Shown one piece after another: positions 38,242-47,571 of a stretch of DNA of 64,000 bases. A program made the translations under genes and the position numbers. The notes beneath the pieces were generated by a model. That model was not told the DNA's origin. It saw only the letters and a list, made by a program, of their open reading frames with translations, and did not search any database. Origin of the DNA: Mediterraneibacter butyricigenes (lineage in GTDB: Bacteria; Bacillota; Clostridia; Lachnospirales; Lachnospiraceae); NCBI RefSeq assembly GCF_003574295.1, contig NZ_BHGK01000001.1, forward strand, positions 2,480,001-2,544,000, written 5' to 3'. Each line of letters begins with the position of its first letter. The first letter of the stretch is position 1.

Positions 38242-39552
38242 TTACTCGCAGTAGGACATTGGAAGTGCAGCGTATACAGCAGCGCAGGTTACCAGATCCT
38301 GTTTCCATGTCATTTCATTCGGAGCGTGTGCCTGTGCTTCTGCACCAGGTCCGAATCCGATACATGGGATTCCGTTTCTACCCATGATAGAAACACCGTT
38401 TGTGGAGAAGGTCCATTTGTCAGTCAGCGGACGGGCCTGACGCATTTCAAGAGTATCAGCAGCACCGATTCTCTTTTCTCCATAGAGACCGTGGTAAGCT
38501 TTTTCCAGAGCTTTTGTTACCTTGTGATCCTTCGGAATTGCCCAGGTCGGGAAGTAACATTCGATTTCATAAACACATCCGGTATAAGAAGGACGATCAT
38601 AGTTGTACATGGATACAACAACGTCATCCCCGTATTTCTTTACGCTTGGCAGGTTGCGGATTTCGTCCAGACAGCTTTCCCAGGTTTCGCCGAAGGTCAT
38701 ACGACGGTCCAGAGATACGGCGCAGGAGTCAGCAACTGCACAACGGCTCGGAGAAGTATAGAAGATCTGAGAAGTTGTTACAGTACCGCGTCCGAGGAAA
38801 CGAGCTTCTTCCCAGTCCGGATTGAATTTCGGATTCAGCATCTTTACAAGACCTTTGATCTCTGTCTCGTCAGCGTCATCATTTTCGTTGAGGGCACGTA
38901 CATCCTGAAGAATATCAGCCATCTTGTAGATTGCATTGTCTCCACGTTCCGGAGCGGAACCATGACAGGAAACACCTTTCACATCGATACGGATTTCCAT
39001 ACGCCCTCTCTGTCCACGATAGATACCACCGTCCGTTGGCTCAGTAGATACCACGAATTCCGGGTGTACCTTGTCTTCGTTGATAATGTACTGCCAGCAA
39101 AGGCCATCACAGTCTTCTTCCTGCACAGAACCAACTACCATGATCTTGTATCCTTCCGGGATCAGGTCGTAATCTTTCATGATCTTAGCACCGTAAACGG
39201 CAGATACCACACCACCGCACTGGTCGGATACTCCACGGCCACCGATTTCTGTTTCGGTTTCATATCCGTCATAGGGATCAAATTTCCAGTTATCAATGTT
39301 ACCGATTCCAACAGTATCGATGTGTCCGTCGAAAGCGATAATTTTGTCTCCGGTTCCCATGTAACCGATTACATTTCCCTGCGGGTCGATGACAACCTCG
39401 TCAAAATTAAGCTTCTTCATCTCAGCAGCGATGGTTTCTACGTGAGCTTTCTCATCACAGCTTTCGCCCGGATTCTTAACGATGGCACGTAAGAATGCAG
39501 TCATATCTTTTTCGTAACTCTGTGCAACTTCTTTGATTTTGTTCAGATCCAT
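38242..39552 (-). CDS. ygeY: YgeY-family M20 hydrolase (selenium-metabolism-linked)
   Basis: The 436-residue protein has the M20 dinuclear zinc-peptidase/amidase pattern: metal ligands in [10 protein letters not shown], the [10 protein letters not shown] segment, the catalytic EED in [11 protein letters not shown], and a C-terminal histidine in [12 protein letters not shown]. YgeY is the M20 branch found with ygeX and ygeW and is expected to cleave an amide or ureido bond in a purine breakdown intermediate. It lies between dpaL (56-base gap) and ygeW (78-base gap) on one strand. Confidence 0.93.
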   Translation of the reverse strand: MDLNKIKEVAQSYEKDMTAFLRAIVKNPGESCDEKAHVETIAAEMKKLNFDEVVIDPQGNVIGYMGTGDKIIAFDGHIDTVGIGNIDNWKFDPYDGYETETEIGGRGVSDQCGGVVSAVYGAKIMKDYDLIPEGYKIMVVGSVQEEDCDGLCWQYIINEDKVHPEFVVSTEPTDGGIYRGQRGRMEIRIDVKGVSCHGSAPERGDNAIYKMADILQDVRALNENDDADETEIKGLVKMLNPKFNPDWEEARFLGRGTVTTSQIFYTSPSRCAVADSCAVSLDRRMTFGETWESCLDEIRNLPSVKKYGDDVVVSMYNYDRPSYTGCVYEIECYFPTWAIPKDHKVTKALEKAYHGLYGEKRIGAADTLEMRQARPLTDKWTFSTNGVSIMGRNGIPCIGFGPGAEAQAHAPNEMTWKQDLVTCAAVYAALPMSYCE

Positions 39553-39608
39553 TGTGTATTCTCCTTTTTATTCTTGTTAATATGTAGAAATTTGTAAGTG
39601 TCTGGTTT

Positions 39609-40814
39609 CTATTTTTCGTTTCCGTCCCATACGATGGATTTGTAACGTCCCGGATCGGTATCTCCCTCGGTGGAGAAAAGCAGGACTTTGGAATCTTTAC
39701 CGAGTCCCAGATGTTCTCTTAACGGTTTGTACTCGTCCATGGTCATGATGCAGGCCAGAGTTCCGAACGGAGCAGCTCCGGATTCTCCGGAAGTTACCTG
39801 TGGATCTCCCTTGATCGGAGCAGCCAACATACGCATTCCTTTTGCAGCAACCCAGTCTGGAGATGCAATAAAGGTATCCACATGATTCTTTAAGATATCC
39901 CAGGAAATGGTGTTAGGTTCACCGCAAGCAAGACCGGCCATAATGGTTTCCATATCTCCGTCTACGATGCGGATCTTTCCGTCACCGGCAGTTGCGCCTT
40001 TGTACAGGCAGGCAGCAGCTTCAGCTTCCACAACCACAACCTTTGGAGGATTTTCAGGATAACGATTTGCAAAATAGCCTTGAACAGCTCCGGCAAGAGA
40101 ACCGACACCGGCCTGGATAAATACGTGAGTCGGGCGATCGCATCCGGCTTCCTGTAACTGATCGTTGGCTTCCATTGCCATAGTTCCGTATCCCTGCATG
40201 ATCCATGCCGGAATCTCTTCATAACCGTCCCAGGCAGTATCCTGGACCATTACGCCATGTTCTGTCTTCTCAGCCATAGCATTTGCCATACGGACACATT
40301 CGTCATAGTTATATTCTTCAATCGTAGCCTGAGCACCTTCTGCAAGGATATTGTTCAGACGGGTCTGGGTGGTTCCCTTAGGCATCAGGACAACGGCTTT
40401 CTGTCCGAGCTTGTTGGCAGCCCATGCAACGCCACGTCCGTGGTTTCCATCGGTAGCGGTGAAGAAAGTAGCCTGTCCGAATTCTTTTTTCAATGCTTCT
40501 GAAGTCAGGACATTGTATGGAAGTTCAGAAACATCTTTTCCTGTCTGCTTTGCAATGTAGCGGGCCATTGCGAAAGATCCGCCCAGTACTTTGAAGGCGT
40601 TCAGCCCGAATCGATAAGATTCATCCTTTACATATACTTCGCCAAGTCCCAGAAGAGAAGCCATCTGAGTAAGCTTTGCAAGTGGTGTTACGCTATATTG
40701 AGGAAAGCTCTCATGAAATGCTCTTGCCTTGCTGACTTCATCCAGTCCCATGACCTTCAGGTTTTCATCAGCGGTTTTCGGCATCTGGTTGACGGTCCAT
40801 TTGATTGATTCCAT
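39609..40814 (-). CDS. dpaL: Diaminopropionate ammonia-lyase
   Basis: This PLP enzyme (also called YgeX) converts 2,3-diaminopropionate to pyruvate and two ammonia. The 401-residue product has the PLP lysine in LNAFKVLGGSF, TATDGNHGRG, and the phosphate-binding glycine-rich loop GVGSLAGAV. It is first in the leftward operon, with an AAAGGAGGTTT ribosome-binding site and a promoter at 40865-40892. In the purine cluster it links ring breakdown to central metabolism through pyruvate. Confidence 0.94.
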   Translation of the reverse strand: MESIKWTVNQMPKTADENLKVMGLDEVSKARAFHESFPQYSVTPLAKLTQMASLLGLGEVYVKDESYRFGLNAFKVLGGSFAMARYIAKQTGKDVSELPYNVLTSEALKKEFGQATFFTATDGNHGRGVAWAANKLGQKAVVLMPKGTTQTRLNNILAEGAQATIEEYNYDECVRMANAMAEKTEHGVMVQDTAWDGYEEIPAWIMQGYGTMAMEANDQLQEAGCDRPTHVFIQAGVGSLAGAVQGYFANRYPENPPKVVVVEAEAAACLYKGATAGDGKIRIVDGDMETIMAGLACGEPNTISWDILKNHVDTFIASPDWVAAKGMRMLAAPIKGDPQVTSGESGAAPFGTLACIMTMDEYKPLREHLGLGKDSKVLLFSTEGDTDPGRYKSIVWDGNEK

Positions 40815-40864
40815 TGTGGAAACCTCCTTTGAAATTGTTCGACCTTTGTTGTGTTCCTAAGACC

Positions 40865-40892
40865 ATCATAGCATAAAAAAAATGAGAGTCAA
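40865..40892 (-). promoter_or_regulatory. Leftward promoter of dpaL-ygeY-ygeW-arcC
   Basis: On the minus strand TTGACT (40892-40887) and TATGAT (40870-40865) are 16 bases apart, giving a leader of about 45 bases. Confidence 0.8.
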
Positions 40893-40900
40893 TAGATTTT

Positions 40901-40915
40901 CTAAAAAATTTTTAG
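40901..40915. promoter_or_regulatory. Candidate operator palindrome in the divergent purine-cluster promoter region
   Basis: CTAAAAAATTTTTAG is a perfect 7-1-7 palindrome lying eight bases upstream of the -35 box of the dpaL promoter and about 35 bases upstream of the ssnA-side -35. Its placement suits a shared activator or repressor of both operons. The AT-rich composition makes chance occurrence more likely than for a mixed sequence. Confidence 0.45.
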
Positions 40916-40949
40916 GCACAAAAAATATTTTTTTGTTTTCTTGTTGCAT

Positions 40950-40977
40950 TTGTACACTATTGATGATATTCTATAAT
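40950..40977 (+). promoter_or_regulatory. Rightward promoter of the ssnA operon
   Basis: TTGTAC (40950-40955) and TATAAT (40972-40977) are 16 bases apart. The 5' leader of about 125 bases contains a possible stem (TGCACAG at about 41003 with CTGTG at about 41037), but I recognise no known riboswitch. Confidence 0.7.
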
Positions 40978-41110
40978 CAGTTAGCAACCCTGATATGCGA
41001 AATGCACAGAAAATAAAAAGATCGGTTCAAAACCTGACTGTGATATGTGCATAATTTATGACGGTGAAAGACAAACTGTTTTGTCGTCTGCAAGAAAGGA
41101 GAAGGAGATT

Positions 41111-42445
41111 ATGCTGATTTTAGGAAACGGAAGAGTGATTACAAGAGATCCATCCGCACCTTATATGGAAAGCGGAGCAGTTGCAATGGATGGCAGGACG
41201 ATTGTAAAGGTCGGAAGCACGGAGGAGCTGAAAAAAGCTTATCCGGATGCAGAATACATCGATGCAAAGAGAAAAGTGATCATGCCTGCATTTATTAATG
41301 CGCATGAACATATTTACAGTTCCTTTGCCAGAGGACTGTCAATCAACGGATACAATCCCAATGGCTTTCTGGATATTCTGGATGGTATGTGGTGGACCAT
41401 TGACCGGAATCTTACATTAGAAGATACATATTTAAGTGCAATGGCTACTTATGTAGAATGTATTAAAAATGGTGTCACAACCATTTTCGATCATCATGCA
41501 AGTTTTGGCTCAATTGAGGGTTCTCTTTTTGAGATCGAGAAGGCAGCAAAAGAAACAGGAGTGCGGTCCTGTTTGTGTTATGAGATTTCAGATCGTGACG
41601 GCAAGGAGAAGGCAAAGGCTTCTGTGATGGAGAATGCAGAATTTATCCGTCATGCATTAAAAGATGAGTCCGGAATGATCGCCGGTATGATGGGCATGCA
41701 TGCACAGTTTACGATTTCCGATGAGACGATGGAGCTGGCAGCAGCCAACAAACCGGATGAAGTCGGATATCATATTCATGTGGCAGAAGGAATCGAAGAT
41801 CTGCACCATTGCCTGAAACATTATGGCAAACGGATTGTAGACCGGTTGATGGATTGGGAGATTTTGGGTGAGAAAACCTTACTTGGTCACTGTATCTATA
41901 TTAATCCTCACGAAATGGATCTGATCAAAGAGACCGGAACCATGGTGGTTCACAATCCGGAATCCAATATGGGAAATGCCTGTGGATGCCCTCCGACCAT
42001 GGAGCTGGTACATCGGGGAATTTTGACCGGGCTTGGAACCGACGGTTATACCCATGATATGATGGAATCTTTCAAAGTGGCAAATGTTCTGCATAAGCAT
42101 CATCTCTGTGATCCGAATGCAGCGTGGGGAGAAGTCCCGCAGATGCTGTTTGAAAACAATGCAAAGATTGCAGAGCGCTATTTTGATCAGAAATTAGGAG
42201 TGTTAAAAGAAGGAGCTGCAGCAGATGTGATCGTGGTAAATTATGATCCGCTGACTCCGATGAATGAAAATAATATCAATGGTCACTTGGTATTCGGAGT
42301 GACCGGACATGATGTGGTAACAACAATTGCAAATGGAAAAGTGTTGATGAAAGACAGAGAATTGACTGGAATTGATGAGGCTAAAGTCATGGCAGACTGC
42401 CGTCAGGCGGCGGCAGCACTGGCAAATCGTATCAACAGCAGATAG
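41111..42445 (+). CDS. ssnA: SsnA-type amidohydrolase
   Basis: The 444-residue metal-dependent amidohydrolase is related to guanine deaminase and chlorohydrolases. Metal ligands are visible in NAHEHIYSSFARG (HxH), the later His in HIHVAEG, GHCIYI, and the Asp in GTDGYTHD. SsnA is the amidohydrolase member of the selenium-dependent purine cluster and probably opens or deaminates a purine or its product. The start at 41111 follows AAGGAGAAGGAGATT; an upstream in-frame GTG/ATG region to 41045 gives a non-family N-terminus. It is first in the rightward operon. Confidence 0.92.
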   Translation: MLILGNGRVITRDPSAPYMESGAVAMDGRTIVKVGSTEELKKAYPDAEYIDAKRKVIMPAFINAHEHIYSSFARGLSINGYNPNGFLDILDGMWWTIDRNLTLEDTYLSAMATYVECIKNGVTTIFDHHASFGSIEGSLFEIEKAAKETGVRSCLCYEISDRDGKEKAKASVMENAEFIRHALKDESGMIAGMMGMHAQFTISDETMELAAANKPDEVGYHIHVAEGIEDLHHCLKHYGKRIVDRLMDWEILGEKTLLGHCIYINPHEMDLIKETGTMVVHNPESNMGNACGCPPTMELVHRGILTGLGTDGYTHDMMESFKVANVLHKHHLCDPNAAWGEVPQMLFENNAKIAERYFDQKLGVLKEGAAADVIVVNYDPLTPMNENNINGHLVFGVTGHDVVTTIANGKVLMKDRELTGIDEAKVMADCRQAAAALANRINSR

Positions 42446-42484
42446 GGTTTACAGAAAGAAAACCGTAGAAAGGGAAAAGAACAG

Positions 42485-43924
42485 ATGAAAAAAGCAGGAT
42501 CATCAAAACCAGGGAACGAGGAACTTTTTAAATGGGATGGGAAACCTACCTTCGGACAGGCATTACCGCTGGCTCTCCAGCATGTACTGGCAGCGGCTGT
42601 CGGATGTGTGACACCGGCGATTCTTGTGGCAAATGCAGCCAACAATGCAGCAGGGGGCGGTACGGTGGATATGGGATTATTGATCCAGATGTCATTGGTA
42701 TTCGCAGGCTTATCCACCTTTCTTCAGTTGTATGGCAACAAATTTCGACTGGGATCAGGCCTTCCGGTGATCATCGGAGTCAGCTTTGCCTATGTGCCGA
42801 CGATGACGGCCATTGCGACCCAGGCGAAAGACGTGGATACGATTTTCGGAGCCATGATCATAGGTGGGATCATTGCCATTATCGTGGGCTTGTCGATCAC
42901 ACAGATTCGAAAAGTTTTTCCACCATTGGTGATCGGAACTGTAATTTTTGCCATTGGCCTTTCCTTATATAAAACTGCCATTAATTATATGGCCGGAAAT
43001 TCTGCCAATACCTATGCAGTGGTGGTGGAACAGAGAGGGCAGACAGAGGCATTGGTTTATGGTTCCTGGCAGAACTGGCTGGTTGCACTTGTAACGCTTG
43101 GGATCGTAGTAGCCCTGAATCATTATGGGAAGGGAATCCTGAAACTGGCGTCGATCCTGATCGGACTGGTCTGTGGCTACGTTCTGGCGTTGTTCTTCGG
43201 AATGGTAGATTTTTCTGCGCTTTCTACTGCGGGATGGTTCCAGATACCAAAGCCGTTCGCATTTGGAATCCGGTTTGATATTTCTGCGATGATTCCGCTT
43301 GGAATCCTGTTCCTGGTCAACTCTATTCAGGCGGTGGGAGATTTCTCTGCAACCACCAGTGGAGGGATGGACAGACTGCCGACGGATAGAGAGCTGAACG
43401 GTGGGATTATTGGGTATGGAATCGGAAACATTGTAAGTGCATGTTTTGGTTGCCCGCCGACGGCAACTTACAGCCAGAATGTGGGAATCGTAGGATCCAC
43501 GAAGGTTGTATCAAGAAAAGTGTTTACCATGTCTGCGGTGATCCTGACTGTAGCAGGACTGATTCCGAAATTTTCCGCATTGCTTCGGACGATTCCCCAG
43601 TGTGTGTTGGGAGGAGCAGTGGCATCCGTCTTTGCATCGATTGCTATGACCGGAATCAAACTGTTGGTCAGTGAGGGGTTATCCCCGAGAAATACAACGG
43701 TAGTAGGACTGTCCATTGCAATCGGAATGGGAGTGTCTTTAAGTCCGGGGTGCTTAAATCAGATGACAGCATCGATCCACCAGGCATTGCATCTTGAAAT
43801 TGTGTTGGAGGAGCTTCAGGAAATCGTCAATAATACGTTCGCATCTTCTCCGGTGGTGCTTGCAACCATCTTTGCGGTTCTGTTAAACTTGGTATTACCG
43901 AAAGACAAACCGGAAACAAACTAG
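42485..43924 (+). CDS. Purine (xanthine/uric acid) permease, NCS2/NAT family
   Basis: This 479-residue transporter has about 14 membrane segments and brings purines into the cell with an ion gradient. The N-terminal QHVLAAAVGCVTPAIL and the NAT signature SQNVGIVGSTKV (pattern N-x-G-x4-T-K) are clear, as is NSIQAVGDFSATT in the middle. It lies 39 bases after ssnA. Xanthine or urate is the most likely substrate from context; uracil-type transporters are a more distant alternative. Confidence 0.92.
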   Translation: MKKAGSSKPGNEELFKWDGKPTFGQALPLALQHVLAAAVGCVTPAILVANAANNAAGGGTVDMGLLIQMSLVFAGLSTFLQLYGNKFRLGSGLPVIIGVSFAYVPTMTAIATQAKDVDTIFGAMIIGGIIAIIVGLSITQIRKVFPPLVIGTVIFAIGLSLYKTAINYMAGNSANTYAVVVEQRGQTEALVYGSWQNWLVALVTLGIVVALNHYGKGILKLASILIGLVCGYVLALFFGMVDFSALSTAGWFQIPKPFAFGIRFDISAMIPLGILFLVNSIQAVGDFSATTSGGMDRLPTDRELNGGIIGYGIGNIVSACFGCPPTATYSQNVGIVGSTKVVSRKVFTMSAVILTVAGLIPKFSALLRTIPQCVLGGAVASVFASIAMTGIKLLVSEGLSPRNTTVVGLSIAIGMGVSLSPGCLNQMTASIHQALHLEIVLEELQEIVNNTFASSPVVLATIFAVLLNLVLPKDKPETN

Positions 43925-44021
43925 AGGTAGCGTGACGAAAAAAGAAAGAGACCGGAAAATAAGAACAGAAGAAATAAAGCGAAAACATAAAGACAGAGAA
44001 AAGAAAGAGTGAGGTAATAAA

Positions 44022-47015
44022 ATGAGTGAAGTTATGAGGCCTATGGCTTTTGAACAGTTAGTAGACTGGATCCTTACCGAAAAGAAGAAATACGGGACGG
44101 TGTTCGGAGAGCGTCATCCTTATTATGCAGATGCAAAATACAACCGTATCATTTTCGGAAGAAACTTAGAGACCCCAATCGGACCGGCAGCGGGACCGAA
44201 CACTCAGTTGACACAGAATATCGTTGCAGCATATTATACCGGCAGCAGATTCTTCGAACTGAAAACGGTTCAGGTGATGGACGGAGATGAACTGGCAGCC
44301 TGTATCAACCGTCCCTGTATCAAGGCGGATGATGAATGTTATAACTGTGAGTGGTCTACGGAACTGTTTGTGCCGCAGGCGATGGAAGAATACATCAAAG
44401 CATGGTTCCTGCTGAAAGTGATTTCCAAAGAATTTGGTCTGGGAGCAGCAGATGGATTCCAGTTCAATATCAGTGTGGGATACGATCTGGCCGGTATTCA
44501 GTCGGAAAAGATCGACAACTTCTTAAATACGATGAAACACGCACAAGATTCAAAGATTTTCAAATCCTGCAAAGCATACCTGTTAGAGCATGTGGATCTG
44601 TTTGAAAAGGTTACAAGAGAAGATATCGAGGCAATCTCCGGAGATATCTGTAATTCTGTGACCATTTCCACACTTCACGGATGTCCTCCGCAGGAGATCG
44701 AGCGGATCGCCATGTATCTGATTACAGAGAAAGGATTCCATACCTTTATCAAATGTAATCCGACCCTGTTGGGATATGAGTATGCAAGAAAGACCATGGA
44801 TGACATGGGATATGATTATGTTGCGTTCGGAGATTTCCATTTCAAAGACGATCTGCAGTACAGTGATGCCGTTCCGATGCTGAAACGTCTGATGGCAGTC
44901 TGTCAGGAGCGGAATCTGGAGTTTGGGGTAAAGATCACCAATACTTTCCCGGTAGATGTAAAGCAGGGAGAACTTCCGAGTGAAGAAATGTATATGTCTG
45001 GAAAATCTCTGTATCCGTTGTCTATTTCTGTGGCTTCTATGCTGGCGAAAGATTTCGACGGAGCCCTTCGCATTTCCTATTCCGGTGGAGCAGATTATCA
45101 CAATATCAAAGGAATCGTGGACGCAGGAATCTGGCCGGTTACGATGGCAACGACGCTCCTAAAACCGGGCGGATATGACAGAATTTCTCAGATTGCACCG
45201 CTGCTTGACGAGGAAAATGTGGTCTTCCGGGGTGTGGATGCTGAGAAGACTGCGAAACTGGTGGAAGACGCCAAAACCAATCGATATCATGTAAAGTCTG
45301 TGAAACCGCTTCCATCCAGAAAGATTAACAGAGAAGTACCTCTGATTGACTGCTTTATCGCACCGTGTAAGGAAGGTTGTCCGATCCATCAGGATATCAC
45401 CACATACCTGCAGTTGGTGGGAGAAGGAAAATATGAGGAAGCCATGGATGTGATTACCGAAAAAAATCCGCTTCCGTTTATTACAGGCACTATCTGCGCA
45501 CATGCATGCATGGGAAAATGTACCCGTAATTTCTATGAAGATCCGGTACACATCCGTGAGATGAAGAAGGTGGCAGCAGATAATGGATATGATGCACTGA
45601 TTGCAAAATTATCAGCGCCGGCTGTTACAAAAGAAGGAAAGGCAGCGGTTGTTGGTGGTGGTCCTGCCGGAATGGCAGCCGCTTACTTCTTAAGAAGAGC
45701 CGGAATGGCTGTAACTTTGTTTGAGAAGAAGTCTGCATTAGGTGGTGTGGTACGTCATGTGATTCCGGAATTCAGAATTCCGGGAACTTCGATTGATAAA
45801 GATGCAGCACTGCTTGAAAAAATAGGGGTAGAGATTCGAACCAATACAGAAATCACATCGGTGGAGGCACTGAAAGGAGAAGGGTATACCAATGTAGTTC
45901 TGGCAGTGGGAGCCTATAAACCCGGAAATGTCAGACTGGAAGCAGGAGAAGCGGTCAATGCACTGAAATTCCTGGAAGAATTCAAGGCAAAAGACGGAAA
46001 TCTGGATCTTGGAAAAGTCGTGGCAGTCATCGGTGGCGGTAACACTGCGATGGATACGGCTCGTGCGGCAAAACGCACCAAAGGAGTGGAAAAGGTTTCT
46101 CTGGTTTACAGAAGAACCAAACGCTACATGCCGGCTGATGAAGAAGAACTGGTGATGGCAGTGGAAGACGGTGTAGAGTTCATGGAACTGCTGGCACCGG
46201 TCAAAGCAGAAAACGGCAAACTGATCTGCAAGGTCATGGAATTGGGAGAACCGGATGCTTCCGGAAGAAGAGGAGTCAATGAGACAGAGGAAATCCGGGA
46301 GATCCCGGCAGATACCGTGATCGCAGCAGTCGGCGAAAAGGTTCCGGAGGAGTTCTATCGGGCAAATGGACTGAACGTCAATGAAAGAGGACGTGCGTTT
46401 GCCAATGAAGACACCTGTGAAAGCAGCGTAGCTGGTGTATATGTAGTCGGAGACGGACTGGGCGGACCGGCGACTGTAGTGGAAGGAATTCGTGACGGAC
46501 TGAAAGCGGCAGAAGCAATCATCGGAGAAAAACTGGTCAGAGATTATGATGCAAAGACAGAGGAAGCGGTCATCTATGAGCGGAAAGGGAACTTAAGTGA
46601 TATTAGGACAGATGCGGATGAAAGCAAGAGATGTCTGAACTGCGCAGCAATCTGTGAGAATTGCGTAGAAGTATGTCCGAACCGTGCCAATATCTCCATT
46701 CGTGTACCGGGACTTGCAAAGCATCAGGTGATCCACGTAGATTATATGTGTAATGAGTGTGGCAACTGTAAGAGTTTCTGTCCATATAGCAGTGCACCGT
46801 ATTTGGACAAATTTACACTGTTTGCGGACGAAGCAGATATGGAAAACAGCAAGAATCAGGGATTTACCGTCTTAGATAAAGAAAGTGTAACCTGTAAAGT
46901 ACGCCTTTTAGGTGAAGTGACAACCTGGACGAAGGGAGAAGAAACCAGAATTCCGGAGTCCCTTCAGAAACTGATGGAAACAGTCTGCGCAGAGTATGCA
47001 TATCTGTTGAGATAG
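44022..47015 (+). CDS. ygfK: YgfK, FAD/Fe-S oxidoreductase of the purine cluster
   Basis: This 997-residue protein was named a putative selenate reductase subunit but occurs consistently with anaerobic purine breakdown genes. Domains in order: a dihydroorotate-dehydrogenase-like barrel (1 to about 430; GPAAGPNTQ near 54-62), a GltD-like Fe-S segment (APCKEGCP near 445; CAHACMGKCTR near 500), two Rossmann folds for FAD and NAD(P) (GGGPAG near 545, GGGNTAMD near 668), and a C-terminal double Fe-S region (CLNCAAICENCVEVCP near 870 and CNECGNCKSFCP near 910). It may reduce a purine intermediate with NAD(P)H or pass electrons to the next two proteins. Confidence 0.93.
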   Translation: MSEVMRPMAFEQLVDWILTEKKKYGTVFGERHPYYADAKYNRIIFGRNLETPIGPAAGPNTQLTQNIVAAYYTGSRFFELKTVQVMDGDELAACINRPCIKADDECYNCEWSTELFVPQAMEEYIKAWFLLKVISKEFGLGAADGFQFNISVGYDLAGIQSEKIDNFLNTMKHAQDSKIFKSCKAYLLEHVDLFEKVTREDIEAISGDICNSVTISTLHGCPPQEIERIAMYLITEKGFHTFIKCNPTLLGYEYARKTMDDMGYDYVAFGDFHFKDDLQYSDAVPMLKRLMAVCQERNLEFGVKITNTFPVDVKQGELPSEEMYMSGKSLYPLSISVASMLAKDFDGALRISYSGGADYHNIKGIVDAGIWPVTMATTLLKPGGYDRISQIAPLLDEENVVFRGVDAEKTAKLVEDAKTNRYHVKSVKPLPSRKINREVPLIDCFIAPCKEGCPIHQDITTYLQLVGEGKYEEAMDVITEKNPLPFITGTICAHACMGKCTRNFYEDPVHIREMKKVAADNGYDALIAKLSAPAVTKEGKAAVVGGGPAGMAAAYFLRRAGMAVTLFEKKSALGGVVRHVIPEFRIPGTSIDKDAALLEKIGVEIRTNTEITSVEALKGEGYTNVVLAVGAYKPGNVRLEAGEAVNALKFLEEFKAKDGNLDLGKVVAVIGGGNTAMDTARAAKRTKGVEKVSLVYRRTKRYMPADEEELVMAVEDGVEFMELLAPVKAENGKLICKVMELGEPDASGRRGVNETEEIREIPADTVIAAVGEKVPEEFYRANGLNVNERGRAFANEDTCESSVAGVYVVGDGLGGPATVVEGIRDGLKAAEAIIGEKLVRDYDAKTEEAVIYERKGNLSDIRTDADESKRCLNCAAICENCVEVCPNRANISIRVPGLAKHQVIHVDYMCNECGNCKSFCPYSSAPYLDKFTLFADEADMENSKNQGFTVLDKESVTCKVRLLGEVTTWTKGEETRIPESLQKLMETVCAEYAYLLR

Positions 47016-47085
47016 AAAGTATTCCTGAATGGTTAGGAGTTCGAAGAAGCTGTCGCAGAAACGGCAGCTTCAGAAGAGGTGAAAT

Positions 47086-47550
47086 ATGGCACAGAGAAGA
47101 AAGAAAAGAGTGGCAGTGGTACAGTGTTCGAAAGAGGCAGGTAGTTGTCAGTGGGGCTGCATCGGATGTGGGGCATGTGTAAGCGCCTGTCGCCTGAAAG
47201 CGGTTTCAATAAATGAATATCAGACAGCGAAGATCGATCCGGAAAAATGCGTGGGCTGTGGTCTGTGCGCAAAAGCCTGTCCGCAGAACCTGATTCGTGT
47301 AACGACCGAGGAATTTACCATTTATCCGGGATGTATGAATCAGGCTCTGGGAGCGCAGACGAGAAAGGACTGTGACAAAGGATGTATTGCCTGTGGAATC
47401 TGTGTGAGGAATTGTCCGGCAGGAGCGATTCGGATCGAAGAGAATCATGCGGTGATCGATGAAGACCGATGCATTGCCTGTGGAATGTGTGCAGTGAAAT
47501 GCCCGAAGGGTGTAATCCATGACAGGGATGGCATCTTTGCGGCGATTTAG
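47086..47550 (+). CDS. Polyferredoxin-type 4Fe-4S protein
   Basis: The 154-residue soluble protein carries four cysteine clusters: one near the start (CQWGCIGCGACVSACR), CVGCGLCAKACP, a central CDKGCIACGICVRNCP and a final CIACGMCAVKCP. It resembles the RnfB ferredoxin domain. It sits between ygfK and the xanthine dehydrogenase, 21 bases before the latter, so it is the likely electron carrier between them. An AAGAGGTGAAAT ribosome-binding site precedes the ATG. Confidence 0.92.
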   Translation: MAQRRKKRVAVVQCSKEAGSCQWGCIGCGACVSACRLKAVSINEYQTAKIDPEKCVGCGLCAKACPQNLIRVTTEEFTIYPGCMNQALGAQTRKDCDKGCIACGICVRNCPAGAIRIEENHAVIDEDRCIACGMCAVKCPKGVIHDRDGIFAAI

Positions 47551-47571
47551 GAGAAAGGAGAAGGTAAGAGT

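Noticed and set aside
38326-39492. 388-codon plus-strand frame opposite ygeY
   Set aside because: Antisense shadow of ygeY with no start signal and no family resemblance.
40978-41110. Purine riboswitch upstream of ssnA
   Set aside because: The conserved purine-aptamer loop sequences and three-way junction are not present; only a weak stem is seen.
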